Below are positions 1-8,165 of a DNA stretch of 64,000 nt, one piece after another (the stretch's first letter is position 1; each line of letters begins with the position of its first letter). Source of the DNA: Thermofilaceae archaeon (GTDB lineage Archaea > Thermoproteota > Thermoprotei > Thermofilales > Thermofilaceae); contig JANXEW010000008.1 of NCBI GenBank assembly GCA_025057995.1, forward strand, positions 1-64,000. Direction: 5' to 3'. A program made the translations under genes and the position numbers. Below the pieces are notes generated by a model. The model was not told the origin of the DNA, did not search any database, and saw nothing but the letters and a program-made list of their open reading frames with translations.

Positions 1-658
1 TGCTACGAGGGAGGGATATCACGAGGGGGTTTGACGCCGTCCATGTCCCAAACGTAGTTGCTCCATCTATGCTCAATATACCCGTCTACACAATCCCAAA
101 CTGGTATGACGAAGAAGTATTTAAACAGTCTAAAACTAAACTTGAAACTTTCACAATATTATATGTTGGATCAGAAACATTGTCTAAAGGTTTTGATATA
201 TTTCTAAAAATCTATGAGATATTATCGAATAAGTTAGATAAAATTCAGTTTATTGTAGTTGGCTCTAAAAGACATTTTTTAAAGAAAAAATTAAAGCTTA
301 CCCTTTCATCAACTCTCAAAGAATACTTTCTGAAATTTACTCGTCCTGTCATCTCATGATCTATCCTTCGAGAGCAGACATCTTCGGCATCACTATACTC
401 GAAAGCATGGCCTGCGGTACACCCGTTTTAACCTCGAACATTTTATCACACCGTTTCATCGCATCTAAGTTTTTTCTATGCAAAACCCTATCGGAGTACG
501 TCTACAAGATAATCGAAATTTATAGGTTATATCAAAATAACCCTGCCGCATACCAGTGCTTGGTAGACATATGCCTGAAGATATCGTCCAACTTTACAAA
601 ACAAAAGTTATTTCCAAAATTTGAGAAAATGATAAGTGAAGTTAAAAAACTATCTTAA
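1..658 (+). pseudogene. Glycosyltransferase family 4 remnant, frameshifted and cut by the window edge
   Basis: The reading frame is open from base 3, so the 5' part lies outside the window. The first frame runs to a TGA at 357-359. A second frame, open from base 269 and ending at 658, carries the typical GT-B C-terminal signature (IYPSRADIFGITILESMACG, then TPVLTSN), which binds the nucleotide-sugar donor. The two parts join into one sensible protein if one base is gained or lost between about 266 and 300, where a T6 run (275-280) and an A6 run (285-290) lie. The family transfers sugars to glycans or glycolipids. The region is much richer in A+T than most of the window, which suggests horizontal acquisition. 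A homopolymer sequencing error cannot be excluded. Confidence 0.7.
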
Positions 659-944
659 TGATATCATTGTTCTTTATTAAGATTTAGTTTCATTTAGAGC
701 ATTCTTCTGTTTTAAATATTATAATTTTAAAAATTTTACTTAAAATCTGTTAAAATTATCGTTTCTAAGATTGTTTAGAATATGGTTTGTTGACTTTACC
801 TAAGCATCAAAGTTTCATGCTTTAAGACCGACGTAGATAGTTTCAAGTTTTCAATAATCTGCCCTCCTGTAAATAACCTCCGATTTTACACTTTCCGAAT
901 AAGCCCCTTGACGTTACTCTTGTAAAAAGTATTTGCTAGTTTCA

Positions 945-1805
945 TCATTTGGCGAGTGCTCGCCTTTTCGGTTGGAAGCTACGCAATTCAAAGCTATGAG
1001 ATATCTTGTTCTTCATCTCCTCTCCCCTAAGTATGGCTTTGACTAGAGCCTTCCCAAAGTCCGTAAGTTCGACTCTACGGCTGCGACCATCCTGCTCTTT
1101 AACTATCAAACCTTCATCCTCCATCTCCTTCAGCATCCTGCTGTAGCTCGCCTTAGCAGCTGGATTCCTGTCGGGGTGGTCGCCGCAAGCCTTCATGAGG
1201 TCCATTACGCTCTCAGCTGAACCGTTGAGAGCGTGTAGAGTTAAAAGGATCTTCATCTTCTTCTCGGAGTCTGGGATGACTTGGGCTCTCCGCTCCGGCA
1301 GGGGGAGCTTCATTACCTCTTGAGCGTGGGCAGAGTCCTTCTGTTCAACCCAGTCGTCGAACTCTGGTGTCCTAGGGTCTGGTATGAACTCGCCGCGAAC
1401 CTCTGGAATCACGCTGTAGACTTCGACACTGGGGAACATCATGGCAGCTGCACCAGCTGCGGCTGCCATCAACGGAGGCATATCTGTCACATCCAAGTAG
1501 ATCTTTACACCCTTTTGCGCACCTTCGCGTAGCTTCAACTCATAGTAGAGAATAGAATAGATGCGGCTGAAAACGCTCATGTAACTTAAAGGGTTTACAG
1601 GTAGTTTTACCGGTTTGAAGAAGGAGAGGGATTTTGCAAGCTTAGTCGCATTCCTTTGCGATACCGCTCTGTACCTGTCGTACTTGTCTGTCTTGCCGTC
1701 GAATAGTATGTAGACTTTCTCTATCGGTTCCTTTACTCTAATCGCTTCGAAGCCCTCCAGTATCAATGTGGGATGAAAGCCGACGTAGTGCACGGTTATA
1801 GCCAT
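945..1805 (-). CDS. CARF-like domain plus winged-helix transcription regulator (DUF6293/Csa3-like)
   Basis: 286 aa. Residues 1-150 look like the CARF-type Rossmann domain of the DUF6293/Csa3 group: a beta-strand start (ITVHYVGFHPT), a VYILFDGK strand, a VNPLSY motif and the characteristic VTDMPPLMAAAAG segment. Residues about 185-265 form a winged helix (ILLTLHALNGSAES, then a KASYSRMLKEMEDEGLIV recognition region), expected to bind DNA. In the family the CARF domain senses a nucleotide ligand, often cyclic oligoadenylate. No cas gene or CRISPR array is visible nearby. The gene is divergent from nurA-herA, so control of those genes and of itself is a reasonable inference. The ligand is unknown. 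Confidence 0.75.
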   Translation of the reverse strand: MAITVHYVGFHPTLILEGFEAIRVKEPIEKVYILFDGKTDKYDRYRAVSQRNATKLAKSLSFFKPVKLPVNPLSYMSVFSRIYSILYYELKLREGAQKGVKIYLDVTDMPPLMAAAAGAAAMMFPSVEVYSVIPEVRGEFIPDPRTPEFDDWVEQKDSAHAQEVMKLPLPERRAQVIPDSEKKMKILLTLHALNGSAESVMDLMKACGDHPDRNPAAKASYSRMLKEMEDEGLIVKEQDGRSRRVELTDFGKALVKAILRGEEMKNKISHSFELRSFQPKRRALAK

Positions 1806-1857
1806 TTCTTACCGCCATGTTACGTTGATACTATTACTGTATACCTAATACTGCAAC

Positions 1858-1869
1858 TAGTATATATCT
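1858..1869 (-). promoter_or_regulatory. TATA-like box for the CARF regulator gene
   Basis: Read on the minus strand, AAGATATATACTAG lies about 55-65 bp upstream of the ATG at 1805. Transcription would start near 1835 and leave a short leader. The palindrome at 1881-1900 sits immediately upstream of this box, where an activator or auto-regulator would bind. Confidence 0.4.
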
Positions 1870-1880
1870 TTATCTCAACT

Positions 1881-1900
1881 GTTAACGGGTACCCGTTAAC
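1881..1900. promoter_or_regulatory. Perfect 20-bp palindrome, candidate operator
   Basis: GTTAACGGGTACCCGTTAAC reads identically on both strands over all 20 bases. It lies in the 256-bp divergent region between the CARF regulator and nurA, just upstream of the regulator's TATA-like box. A dimeric winged-helix protein would bind such a site. That the adjacent regulator binds it is inference. Confidence 0.6.
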
Positions 1901-1914
1901 AATACTCTTTCCAT

Positions 1915-1950
1915 GTAACTATCACGCGGGATAAAAAGGGGGATAGTTTC
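1915..1950. promoter_or_regulatory. Second dyad upstream of nurA
   Basis: The arms AACTATC (1917-1923) and GATAGTT (1942-1948) are exact inverted repeats separated by 18 bp. They lie between the 20-bp palindrome and the T-rich promoter-like segment near 2024-2038 that precedes nurA. They could be a second binding site or chance. Confidence 0.3.
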
Positions 1951-2061
1951 ACGAAAGCGTTACTGTTTCAATTCTCCTTAAACCATCAAAGCCTTAGTGA
2001 GAATATTTTTCTAAAATGTTATTATCTTTAACTTTTTAAGAGGGTAGAGAACGTTTTAACT

Positions 2062-3099
2062 GTGGTTTACAGCAGAGGGTTGAGCGTCGGTTTCGAGAGA
2101 GCAGACGTTGAGATACTCGCTGAGAAACTTAAGAGAATGTTTGAGGAAGAAAGGCGGAGCCTTCAAGTCTCCTTGGACGGAAACATCGTGTCGAAGCCTA
2201 TACCGGTACTCAACCTTTTCGGTAGGGTCATCAGAGGGGTTCCCGTCGATAGGACTAGACTACGCGTTCTCGAGCCTACACCCCATAAGAAGATGGTGGT
2301 AGCAGTCGACGCGAGCGCAAAAATGGTCTTCAACCTCGGTTCAGCAGCGGTCCTTGAGAGCAAAGTTGTCGTATTAGCTTATAAAGGGTTTAAACGCTTC
2401 CTAGAGAGAACAACTAAGCGCGTTGCTTTAGTCGCCGGCAAGTTCGAGGCTGCCGAATGGTTAGCTAGAATCGAGTTTGAAGCTCTCCTCAAAGCTTCCT
2501 CGATGATAGAGGGTAAAGGTTACCTGTTGCTTGACCGCAGTTTAACCGTCGCCCCACTTTATAGACCAACGACTCGTGAACTTATCAAGAAAGTGGAAGC
2601 GAAAGCTTCGGCGAGTGGTTTAAACCTTGTAGGCATACCTAAGAGAACGAAGCTGGCTCTTGATACTGGTGAAGGAGCCTTAGGCTATATTTCCAACCTA
2701 GCTCGTAAGAGCTTCACCAGCTCAGCTTGGTACTACTACCCTCTATTCAGGATAGAGAACCTCCCCCCTTGGATGCTCGGCTCCCCAGTTGTAGCTAAAC
2801 TTTCGGCGTTGAACAGCAGCGTCCTCAGGCTAGACGTCTCAAAGAAGACTCTAGCTAGGTTAGATTGCGGTGAAGTCTTAAGCGAGATCTCATTCCTACA
2901 AGACCCTTCGTGTCCAGGCTACCCTTACCCTCTTCGTGCAGCTCACGAGATGTCGAAGATAAGCGAAAGCGAAGTTGAAATCGATCGACTATTGTTGACT
3001 GAAACACTTCGCGAATGGGGTGTCGGTGATAGGTTGGTAGCGGACTCTTCAGCGTACTCAAACTTCAAAGAGAGGAGCCTGTGGGGTGACGTCGTCTGA
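2062..3099 (+). CDS. nurA: NurA-family nuclease
   Basis: 345 aa, GTG start. NurA is a 5'-3' exonuclease/ssDNA endonuclease with an RNase H-like fold that works with the HerA motor in DNA-end resection. Visible family marks are the first acidic motif in MVVAVDAS (D83) followed by beta strands and the LLLDRSL segment near residue 155 (second acidic site). The length fits the family. It is followed after 11 bp by herA, the usual partner. A T-rich TATA-like element near 2033 is about 29 bp from the GTG, which suggests a leaderless transcript. Unlike the common archaeal cluster, mre11 and rad50 are not next to it. Confidence 0.85.
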   Translation: MVYSRGLSVGFERADVEILAEKLKRMFEEERRSLQVSLDGNIVSKPIPVLNLFGRVIRGVPVDRTRLRVLEPTPHKKMVVAVDASAKMVFNLGSAAVLESKVVVLAYKGFKRFLERTTKRVALVAGKFEAAEWLARIEFEALLKASSMIEGKGYLLLDRSLTVAPLYRPTTRELIKKVEAKASASGLNLVGIPKRTKLALDTGEGALGYISNLARKSFTSSAWYYYPLFRIENLPPWMLGSPVVAKLSALNSSVLRLDVSKKTLARLDCGEVLSEISFLQDPSCPGYPYPLRAAHEMSKISESEVEIDRLLLTETLREWGVGDRLVADSSAYSNFKERSLWGDVV

Positions 3100-3110
3100 A
3101 GCTTGGGGTC

Positions 3111-4694
3111 GTGACTTGGGCTGAGGGGGTTACTGTTAGGTTCAGGATACTGGAGGGGGTCCGAGTTGAACGTGGGCAGCTAGTGAAAGTAGAGGATTCA
3201 GGTAGAACATATGTGATGAGGGTTTACGACTTTAAACCTGAAAGTCTACTAACTCCAGCTGAGATCGCGGCTGCCAGCAACATGGCAGCTAAGAACGGTA
3301 GCGTAGAACTTTACGATAAACCACTCCGCCTATACGATACAGCTTTAGCTACAATACTCTGCCAGATTGAGGAGGGGGGGAGGGTTCAAGGCCCTACCTC
3401 TGTCCCACGCCTATTCACGCAAGTTGACAGTTTGGAGAGAGAGGATTTGAAATCGCTCAACTTGGGGACTGGCGACCTGGTTTTAGGAGTGGTTCGCGTC
3501 GGCCATAGACCGTCAGACGCTCTAGTCGCTCTAGATGGTTCAAAGGTCATACCGCACCATGTGCTAGTATGTGGTGTAACAGGCGCCGGTAAATCTAACC
3601 TAGGTAAAGTGTTAGCTGCAGCTTTCATGCTGGCTGCCCCCCTCTACAGCCTCGTTCTCTTCGACGTTGAAAGCGAATACCTTACAGGCTCTGAGCCAGG
3701 CAAGTACGGTTTAGCCCACCTGCCAGTAGCGGAGGAAAGGCTCTTCGTCGTAACGCCTAGGGTTGATGAACCGACGAGGCTGAAGCTAAGACTAGAGGTT
3801 GCCGGGAACGAGTTAGAACGTGAAGTGTTAGCTCACCCTCTTAAAGTGGAGTTCTCGGCTTTACGCCCTTCAGATTTCACCATGACTGGAGAGTTTACCG
3901 AGCCTCAAGAGGAGTTTCTCTGGCTCGCGTACAGGAATTTTGAAGATGAGTGGCTTGAGATTCTAGCGACAGTCGACTCTCGGAGCCTACACAAAAGGTT
4001 GAATGGTATGGCTCCCGTGAACACTATAGCTGTAACAAAGAGGAAGGTTCGCCACCTTCTAGGCGTGAACGGCGTGTTCGTACCTAAGGCCCCTGGAGAC
4101 CTTTTCAACGCTGTTTTAGGTGCCGTACAAGAAGGCAGGTTGGTGCTCTTCGACATGCCCTTCGCGAGCGAAGGTGAAGAGAAGCTTTTGACGATCGCTG
4201 TCGCACGAAGAATCTTCCATGCCTATGAGAGAGCGAGGAAATACTCGCCTGAAGATTGGGAGAAAATGCCTTACGTCATGATAGCGGTAGAAGAGGCTCA
4301 TCGCTACCTTTCAAAACAGGCTGCTGGAGGAGAAGTGAGAGAGAACATCTTCAGTACAATCGCTAAACGGGGTAGGAAGTATAAGGTGGGAGCCCTCTAC
4401 ATCACTCAAATGCCCGGCGAGCTGATAGAAACTGTGATAAGGCAATCTTTGACGAAGATTATACTCCCTCTACCGACGAAGCCGGACTTGATCAAAGTGA
4501 TCCAGTACAGTCCCTACCTCGACGAGGCGGAGCAAGAGATCAGGACTTTGGACAAGGGTGAAGCGTTACTCGTTTCACCGCCTAGCGGCATCCGTTTCGC
4601 TGTACCTTTAAAGATCTTCAACTATGAAGAACTTGTAGAAGCTCTGCTTACAAATGAGGTCTCACATCCTAAGGCCGCTGTAAAAACAGTTTGA
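3111..4694 (+). CDS. herA: HerA hexameric DNA translocase/helicase
   Basis: 527 aa, GTG start, 11 bp after nurA, so probably co-transcribed. HerA is a bipolar ATP-driven DNA pump that feeds ends to NurA. Seen in sequence: an N-terminal HAS-barrel-like region (residues 1-90), Walker A GVTGAGKSN at 155-163, a Walker B-like MIAVEEAHRYL near 389-400, and the following TIAKRGRKYKVGALYITQ segment typical of HerA/FtsK-type ATPases. Length is normal for the family. The gene may serve recombination repair; its pairing with a CARF regulator also allows a role in antiviral defence. Confidence 0.9.
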   Translation: MTWAEGVTVRFRILEGVRVERGQLVKVEDSGRTYVMRVYDFKPESLLTPAEIAAASNMAAKNGSVELYDKPLRLYDTALATILCQIEEGGRVQGPTSVPRLFTQVDSLEREDLKSLNLGTGDLVLGVVRVGHRPSDALVALDGSKVIPHHVLVCGVTGAGKSNLGKVLAAAFMLAAPLYSLVLFDVESEYLTGSEPGKYGLAHLPVAEERLFVVTPRVDEPTRLKLRLEVAGNELEREVLAHPLKVEFSALRPSDFTMTGEFTEPQEEFLWLAYRNFEDEWLEILATVDSRSLHKRLNGMAPVNTIAVTKRKVRHLLGVNGVFVPKAPGDLFNAVLGAVQEGRLVLFDMPFASEGEEKLLTIAVARRIFHAYERARKYSPEDWEKMPYVMIAVEEAHRYLSKQAAGGEVRENIFSTIAKRGRKYKVGALYITQMPGELIETVIRQSLTKIILPLPTKPDLIKVIQYSPYLDEAEQEIRTLDKGEALLVSPPSGIRFAVPLKIFNYEELVEALLTNEVSHPKAAVKTV

Positions 4695-5020
4695 AACGTC
4701 CGTAAATTATAGAACTCTACTCTCCTTTAGTTGTCCAGCCCGTGTCTGACATATCCTTATGTCTCTCGAGAGTGTGGCTACGTTGTTAACGCTCTCAAGA
4801 CCCCTTTCTAAAACGGAATAAAGTGAAAAGACCCTTTCCAATAATATCGTTTCCCCAAAATCGAGAACACACTTCTAATAGTGTGCCGATAACTCCTATA
4901 GTTGTCTAAAAACTCATTGGAGATATAAGGTTTTAATGTAGTTAAACTCCCAAATTACTTAATCTTGAAAATTTTAATAGAAATATCAAAGCTTAATGAT
5001 TTAATAGGTATTTAATCAAT
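4695..5020. other. Intergenic, AT-rich, no gene seen
   Basis: 326 bp between the convergent herA and flavoprotein genes. I see only short stop-rich frames and T-rich runs that could end transcripts. No RNA gene or repeat is recognisable. Confidence 0.6.
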
Positions 5021-5824
5021 TCAACCTGACTTCATCAAACTATTAAACAACCTCATGCTTTCCTCTTGTACCTCCACGGATAATCTCAAAGCATCTTGGT
5101 GGAGTCCAAGTCTTCTAAGCGTTTCAGCTTCCTCTATTTTATATGACAAGCTTCCGGCGAGGTCGATTCGCCCTTTTCTAGCCAGAGCATGGATTGCCTG
5201 TCTAGCGAGATAAAGCATCTCATCAGTCGCTTCATACTTCATGTACGGTAGAGACTCAAGATACACTAGTTTTTCACTTAAGCTGGCGAAAGGTTGTCTA
5301 TTGATGTTGACAAGCTTGCTACCGTTGAACCTTGCTTCAACAAGCGCGGTCTCAAAGTTGTATCGCGTTACAGGCATAATGCTCACCGGTCTGAAACCGA
5401 CGAGGACGAGCCAACGACACATCTCTTGTAGAGCATATATACAGCCTTTCCCCGTTCCTCCTGCGACAGCTGCTACAGCTGCCGGCTTCCCGTTTTCACC
5501 GTAGTACCTCATCCTGTCGATGAAGTTCTTCGTTAAACCGTTTACAGATAGGAAGTAAACGGGAGCGACGAGAGCGAAGGCATCACAATCGTTAAACTTT
5601 CTCCTCAACTCGAGCGCATCGTCTTGTATGCTACACTCCATGAAACTCCAACAACCAGTTGTACCACAGGCACGGCATGCTTCAATCCTCTTTCCAGCAA
5701 GTAGAACAAGTTCTACATCTCCACCGGCAGACTTTACACCGTTAGCCAATTCCATGGAAATTTTATGGCATAATCCTTCCATCCGAGGTGAACCGGAGAC
5801 TACTAAGACGTACACAAGCCCCAA
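5021..5824 (-). CDS. NADPH-dependent FMN reductase-like iron-sulfur flavoprotein
   Basis: 267 aa. The N-terminal VSGSPRMEG loop (residues 9-17) binds FMN phosphate in this flavodoxin-like family, and LVAPVYFLSVNGLTKNFIDR (about 96-115) is the matching second flavin motif. Four cysteines at 50, 53, 58 and 64 (CX2CX4CX5C) resemble the compact 4Fe-4S motif of archaeal iron-sulfur flavoproteins, with slightly different spacing. The family passes electrons between reduced ferredoxin or NAD(P)H and small acceptors, including oxygen or peroxide. The C-terminal ~70 residues are helical and unusual. The physiological partner is unknown. Confidence 0.75.
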   Translation of the reverse strand: MGLVYVLVVSGSPRMEGLCHKISMELANGVKSAGGDVELVLLAGKRIEACRACGTTGCWSFMECSIQDDALELRRKFNDCDAFALVAPVYFLSVNGLTKNFIDRMRYYGENGKPAAVAAVAGGTGKGCIYALQEMCRWLVLVGFRPVSIMPVTRYNFETALVEARFNGSKLVNINRQPFASLSEKLVYLESLPYMKYEATDEMLYLARQAIHALARKGRIDLAGSLSYKIEEAETLRRLGLHQDALRLSVEVQEESMRLFNSLMKSG

Positions 5825-5950
5825 CGAAAAACCGCTTACATTGATATATAAACCTGAAGACAGCTCTACCTCAAGCTGAGAGGCAAATGTAGAATTCTCC
5901 AGTATCAGTTTAAAGTAACCTTCGAGGCTAGCTCCAGCTTAGTAAATTTC

Positions 5951-7408
5951 CTAAATGTTCTTGAACATATAGAAGGAACCTTGTAAAACTTCATAACCTA
6001 GCTTCCTGTAATACTCTCTCGTCCCTACAGCTGATATCACGAGCATTCTCTCTACCCCATACTCGTTTCTCGCAACATCTTCAGCTGCTTTAACAAGTCT
6101 TTTACCCAAGCCTATATGCTGCCACCATCCGCCTTCCTCTCCAACCGGTGTTTCAGGACCGTATACGTGCAACTCCCTGATAATAGCCGTGTGAGCGTCG
6201 ACTTCCCACCTGTGAGCGTGCTGGCTAGGTACTCGAAGCCTCACAAAACCAAATAGAGCATCTCTGACAGGGTCTTCGTAGGATATGAACTCCTCAAACC
6301 CTTCGCTAGCTTCGTAGCTTCTCCTCATCAACTTAGCTTCCTCAAGGCGTGGCACTTCTCCAGTCCAGAGCGCGTATCTTCCTATCTCTCTACAACGTAT
6401 GCACCTACACCTTAAGCCCTTCTTACTCATGTAAGACCATACTACTTCGCGAAGGTTTCCTACTGGAGGTCCAGCTGCAACCTCGGTTAAAGGTATGTCA
6501 CGCTGAACTCTCATTATTCTAACCCAAGGCGGGGTAATCGACTTTATCTTAGCTATAAGGTCTAGTAGAGTATCCATATCGTAAGGCTTGTAGAGACCGT
6601 TCTTCCAAAGTTCAAATATCCCTGCCCCCGGCACTACGAGCGTAGGATATATCTTCACCATGTCAGGCTTGAAGCGCGGGTCCTCGTAGATCGTTTTAAA
6701 AGCTTCGAAGTCGATGTCAGGGTCTGAACCAGGTAAACCGAGCATTACGTGATACGCGATTTTATAGCCTGAATCCTTGAGCACGCGCGTAGCCTCAACA
6801 GTCTCGTCAACAGTATGCCCTCTACCCACCATAGTTAGGACATCATCGTGAACCGTTTGAACACCAAGCTCTACTCTCGTAGCGCCTAAGTGTAAAAACA
6901 AATCCACGTGCTTCTCCTTACACCAGTCCGGTCTAGTTTCCAGCGTCAACCCTACGCATCTTATAGCTGCAGTCTCATTCTTTTTCATCGCTTCCTCCAA
7001 GTAAACCCATCTACCTGGCTTATCCTCTGGAAACCTGTTTAAAGCCTCGAGGCTTTGAGCTACAACCCATTCCTGGTAGTCGAGAGGCATCGCTGGAAAA
7101 GTTCCACCCATTACGATAAGCTCAACCTTGCTAGGCTTATACCCCATGGCGACGTACTGTTTCAGCCTCAGCCGCACTTGCTCGTACGGGTGGTAGTTGA
7201 CTCGTTCCGCCCTAGCGACAGCTGGAGACGTCTTAACGTAGCTTTGAGGAGTGCCTAACGAGGGGCCGCCGGGACAATATAAGCAGCGACCGTGTGGACA
7301 AGGGTATGGTTGCGTCATCACTGAGACAACAGTTACGCCCGATAGGGTACGCGTAGGTTTCTTAATGCCCTGGAACAAGCGTGAGCCTCTAGGTTTTCCC
7401 GGCATCAA
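5951..7408 (-). CDS. elp3: Elp3, radical SAM/acetyltransferase for tRNA wobble uridine
   Basis: 485 aa. Elp3 makes the 5-carboxymethyl group on U34 of tRNA from acetyl-CoA by a radical reaction. The radical SAM cluster motif is CPHGRCLYC (C37, C42, C45) with the following PGG. The GNAT acetyltransferase domain occupies roughly residues 380-485, with GLGKRLVKAAEDVA binding acetyl-CoA. Zinc-binding cysteines CRCIRCREIG lie near 335. The start is probably the second ATG (7405), because GGTGG lies six bases before it. The gene overlaps the Trm9-like gene upstream by 20 bp, so both are likely translated from one mRNA and act in one modification pathway. Confidence 0.95.
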   Translation of the reverse strand: MMPGKPRGSRLFQGIKKPTRTLSGVTVVSVMTQPYPCPHGRCLYCPGGPSLGTPQSYVKTSPAVARAERVNYHPYEQVRLRLKQYVAMGYKPSKVELIVMGGTFPAMPLDYQEWVVAQSLEALNRFPEDKPGRWVYLEEAMKKNETAAIRCVGLTLETRPDWCKEKHVDLFLHLGATRVELGVQTVHDDVLTMVGRGHTVDETVEATRVLKDSGYKIAYHVMLGLPGSDPDIDFEAFKTIYEDPRFKPDMVKIYPTLVVPGAGIFELWKNGLYKPYDMDTLLDLIAKIKSITPPWVRIMRVQRDIPLTEVAAGPPVGNLREVVWSYMSKKGLRCRCIRCREIGRYALWTGEVPRLEEAKLMRRSYEASEGFEEFISYEDPVRDALFGFVRLRVPSQHAHRWEVDAHTAIIRELHVYGPETPVGEEGGWWQHIGLGKRLVKAAEDVARNEYGVERMLVISAVGTREYYRKLGYEVLQGSFYMFKNI

Positions 7409-7967
7409 CTTCCACCAAGATGTTTCTTTTAATAAGTCTCTTACTGTAATCCCACCGGCTTATCCTGAAGCCTCTGTACCCTGCCGCGTTTAAGTCTTCC
7501 CTAAGCTCGCCGATCGAGTAGAGGTGATAGTACCTTAAACCTTTTCCAGCCCATTTTACGAAGACGTCTCTTGAACGGGCTAGAATAACTTTAGCTAAGT
7601 TTGAAGGAGTTGAACAACTCCAAAGGGTTACAAGGATGAAGCCCTTACAGACTCTTTTAAGCTCTTTGAATGCTTCAATCCTACGTTCCCTAGGGTAGAC
7701 GTGGTGGATGACGGCAGCTGAAAGAGTTGAACTGAAACATTTGTCGCGGAAGGGTAAGGCTGTGACACTACCTAAAACGTGATGAACTTTAGAGTCGACG
7801 CGCCACTTGAAAGACCTTATCCAAGCCCGCTCTATCATTCCCACGCTAATGTCCAGGCATACGACTGTATCCAGCTTCTCTCGAGCTAGACTACAGGCTA
7901 CGAATCCTGTGCCGCAGCCTGCGTCGAGAAACGGGTCTTCAACACGAGAGTCCACTAGCGTTAGCAA
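7389..7967 (-). CDS. Trm9/ALKBH8-like tRNA wobble-uridine methyltransferase
   Basis: At least 192 aa from a TTG at 7967. SAM motif I is DAGCGTGF. The Trm9-type signature is clear: ALPFRDKCF, AAVIHHVYPRERR, EAFKELKRV and RYYHLYSIGEL. Eukaryotic Trm9 methylates the carboxymethyl-uridine that Elp3 helps to make, giving mcm5U. Fusion of the two genes by a 20-bp overlap strongly suggests the same pathway here, though this is inference. The coding frame continues upstream of 7967 to a TGA at 8033-8031, with conserved-looking FDVIAETYDRGR but no normal start codon; a GTG at 8034 would fit if one A of the A5 run (8031-8027, minus strand) were absent. The true N-terminus is thus uncertain. Confidence 0.75.
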   Translation of the reverse strand: MLTLVDSRVEDPFLDAGCGTGFVACSLAREKLDTVVCLDISVGMIERAWIRSFKWRVDSKVHHVLGSVTALPFRDKCFSSTLSAAVIHHVYPRERRIEAFKELKRVCKGFILVTLWSCSTPSNLAKVILARSRDVFVKWAGKGLRYYHLYSIGELREDLNAAGYRGFRISRWDYSKRLIKRNILVEVDAGKT

Positions 7968-8165
7968 CGCCTTATACCACCCGATCCTACCCCTATCGTA
8001 CGTTTCAGCTATGACGTCGAAAGGGGTTTTTCACGTACTGGAGTTCGAAACTTGAAACGTTGCTACGCAAGCCTCTCTTCACAACGGTCTCATACACGGT
8101 TGAAATAAATGCTTACAGTTGAAGAGAGTAAACATTATAACACCAGTTCATTGTTGATTACCATG

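Noticed and set aside
945-4694. CRISPR array expected from the Csa3-like regulator
   Set aside because: I looked for regularly spaced repeats around the CARF gene and elsewhere and found none.
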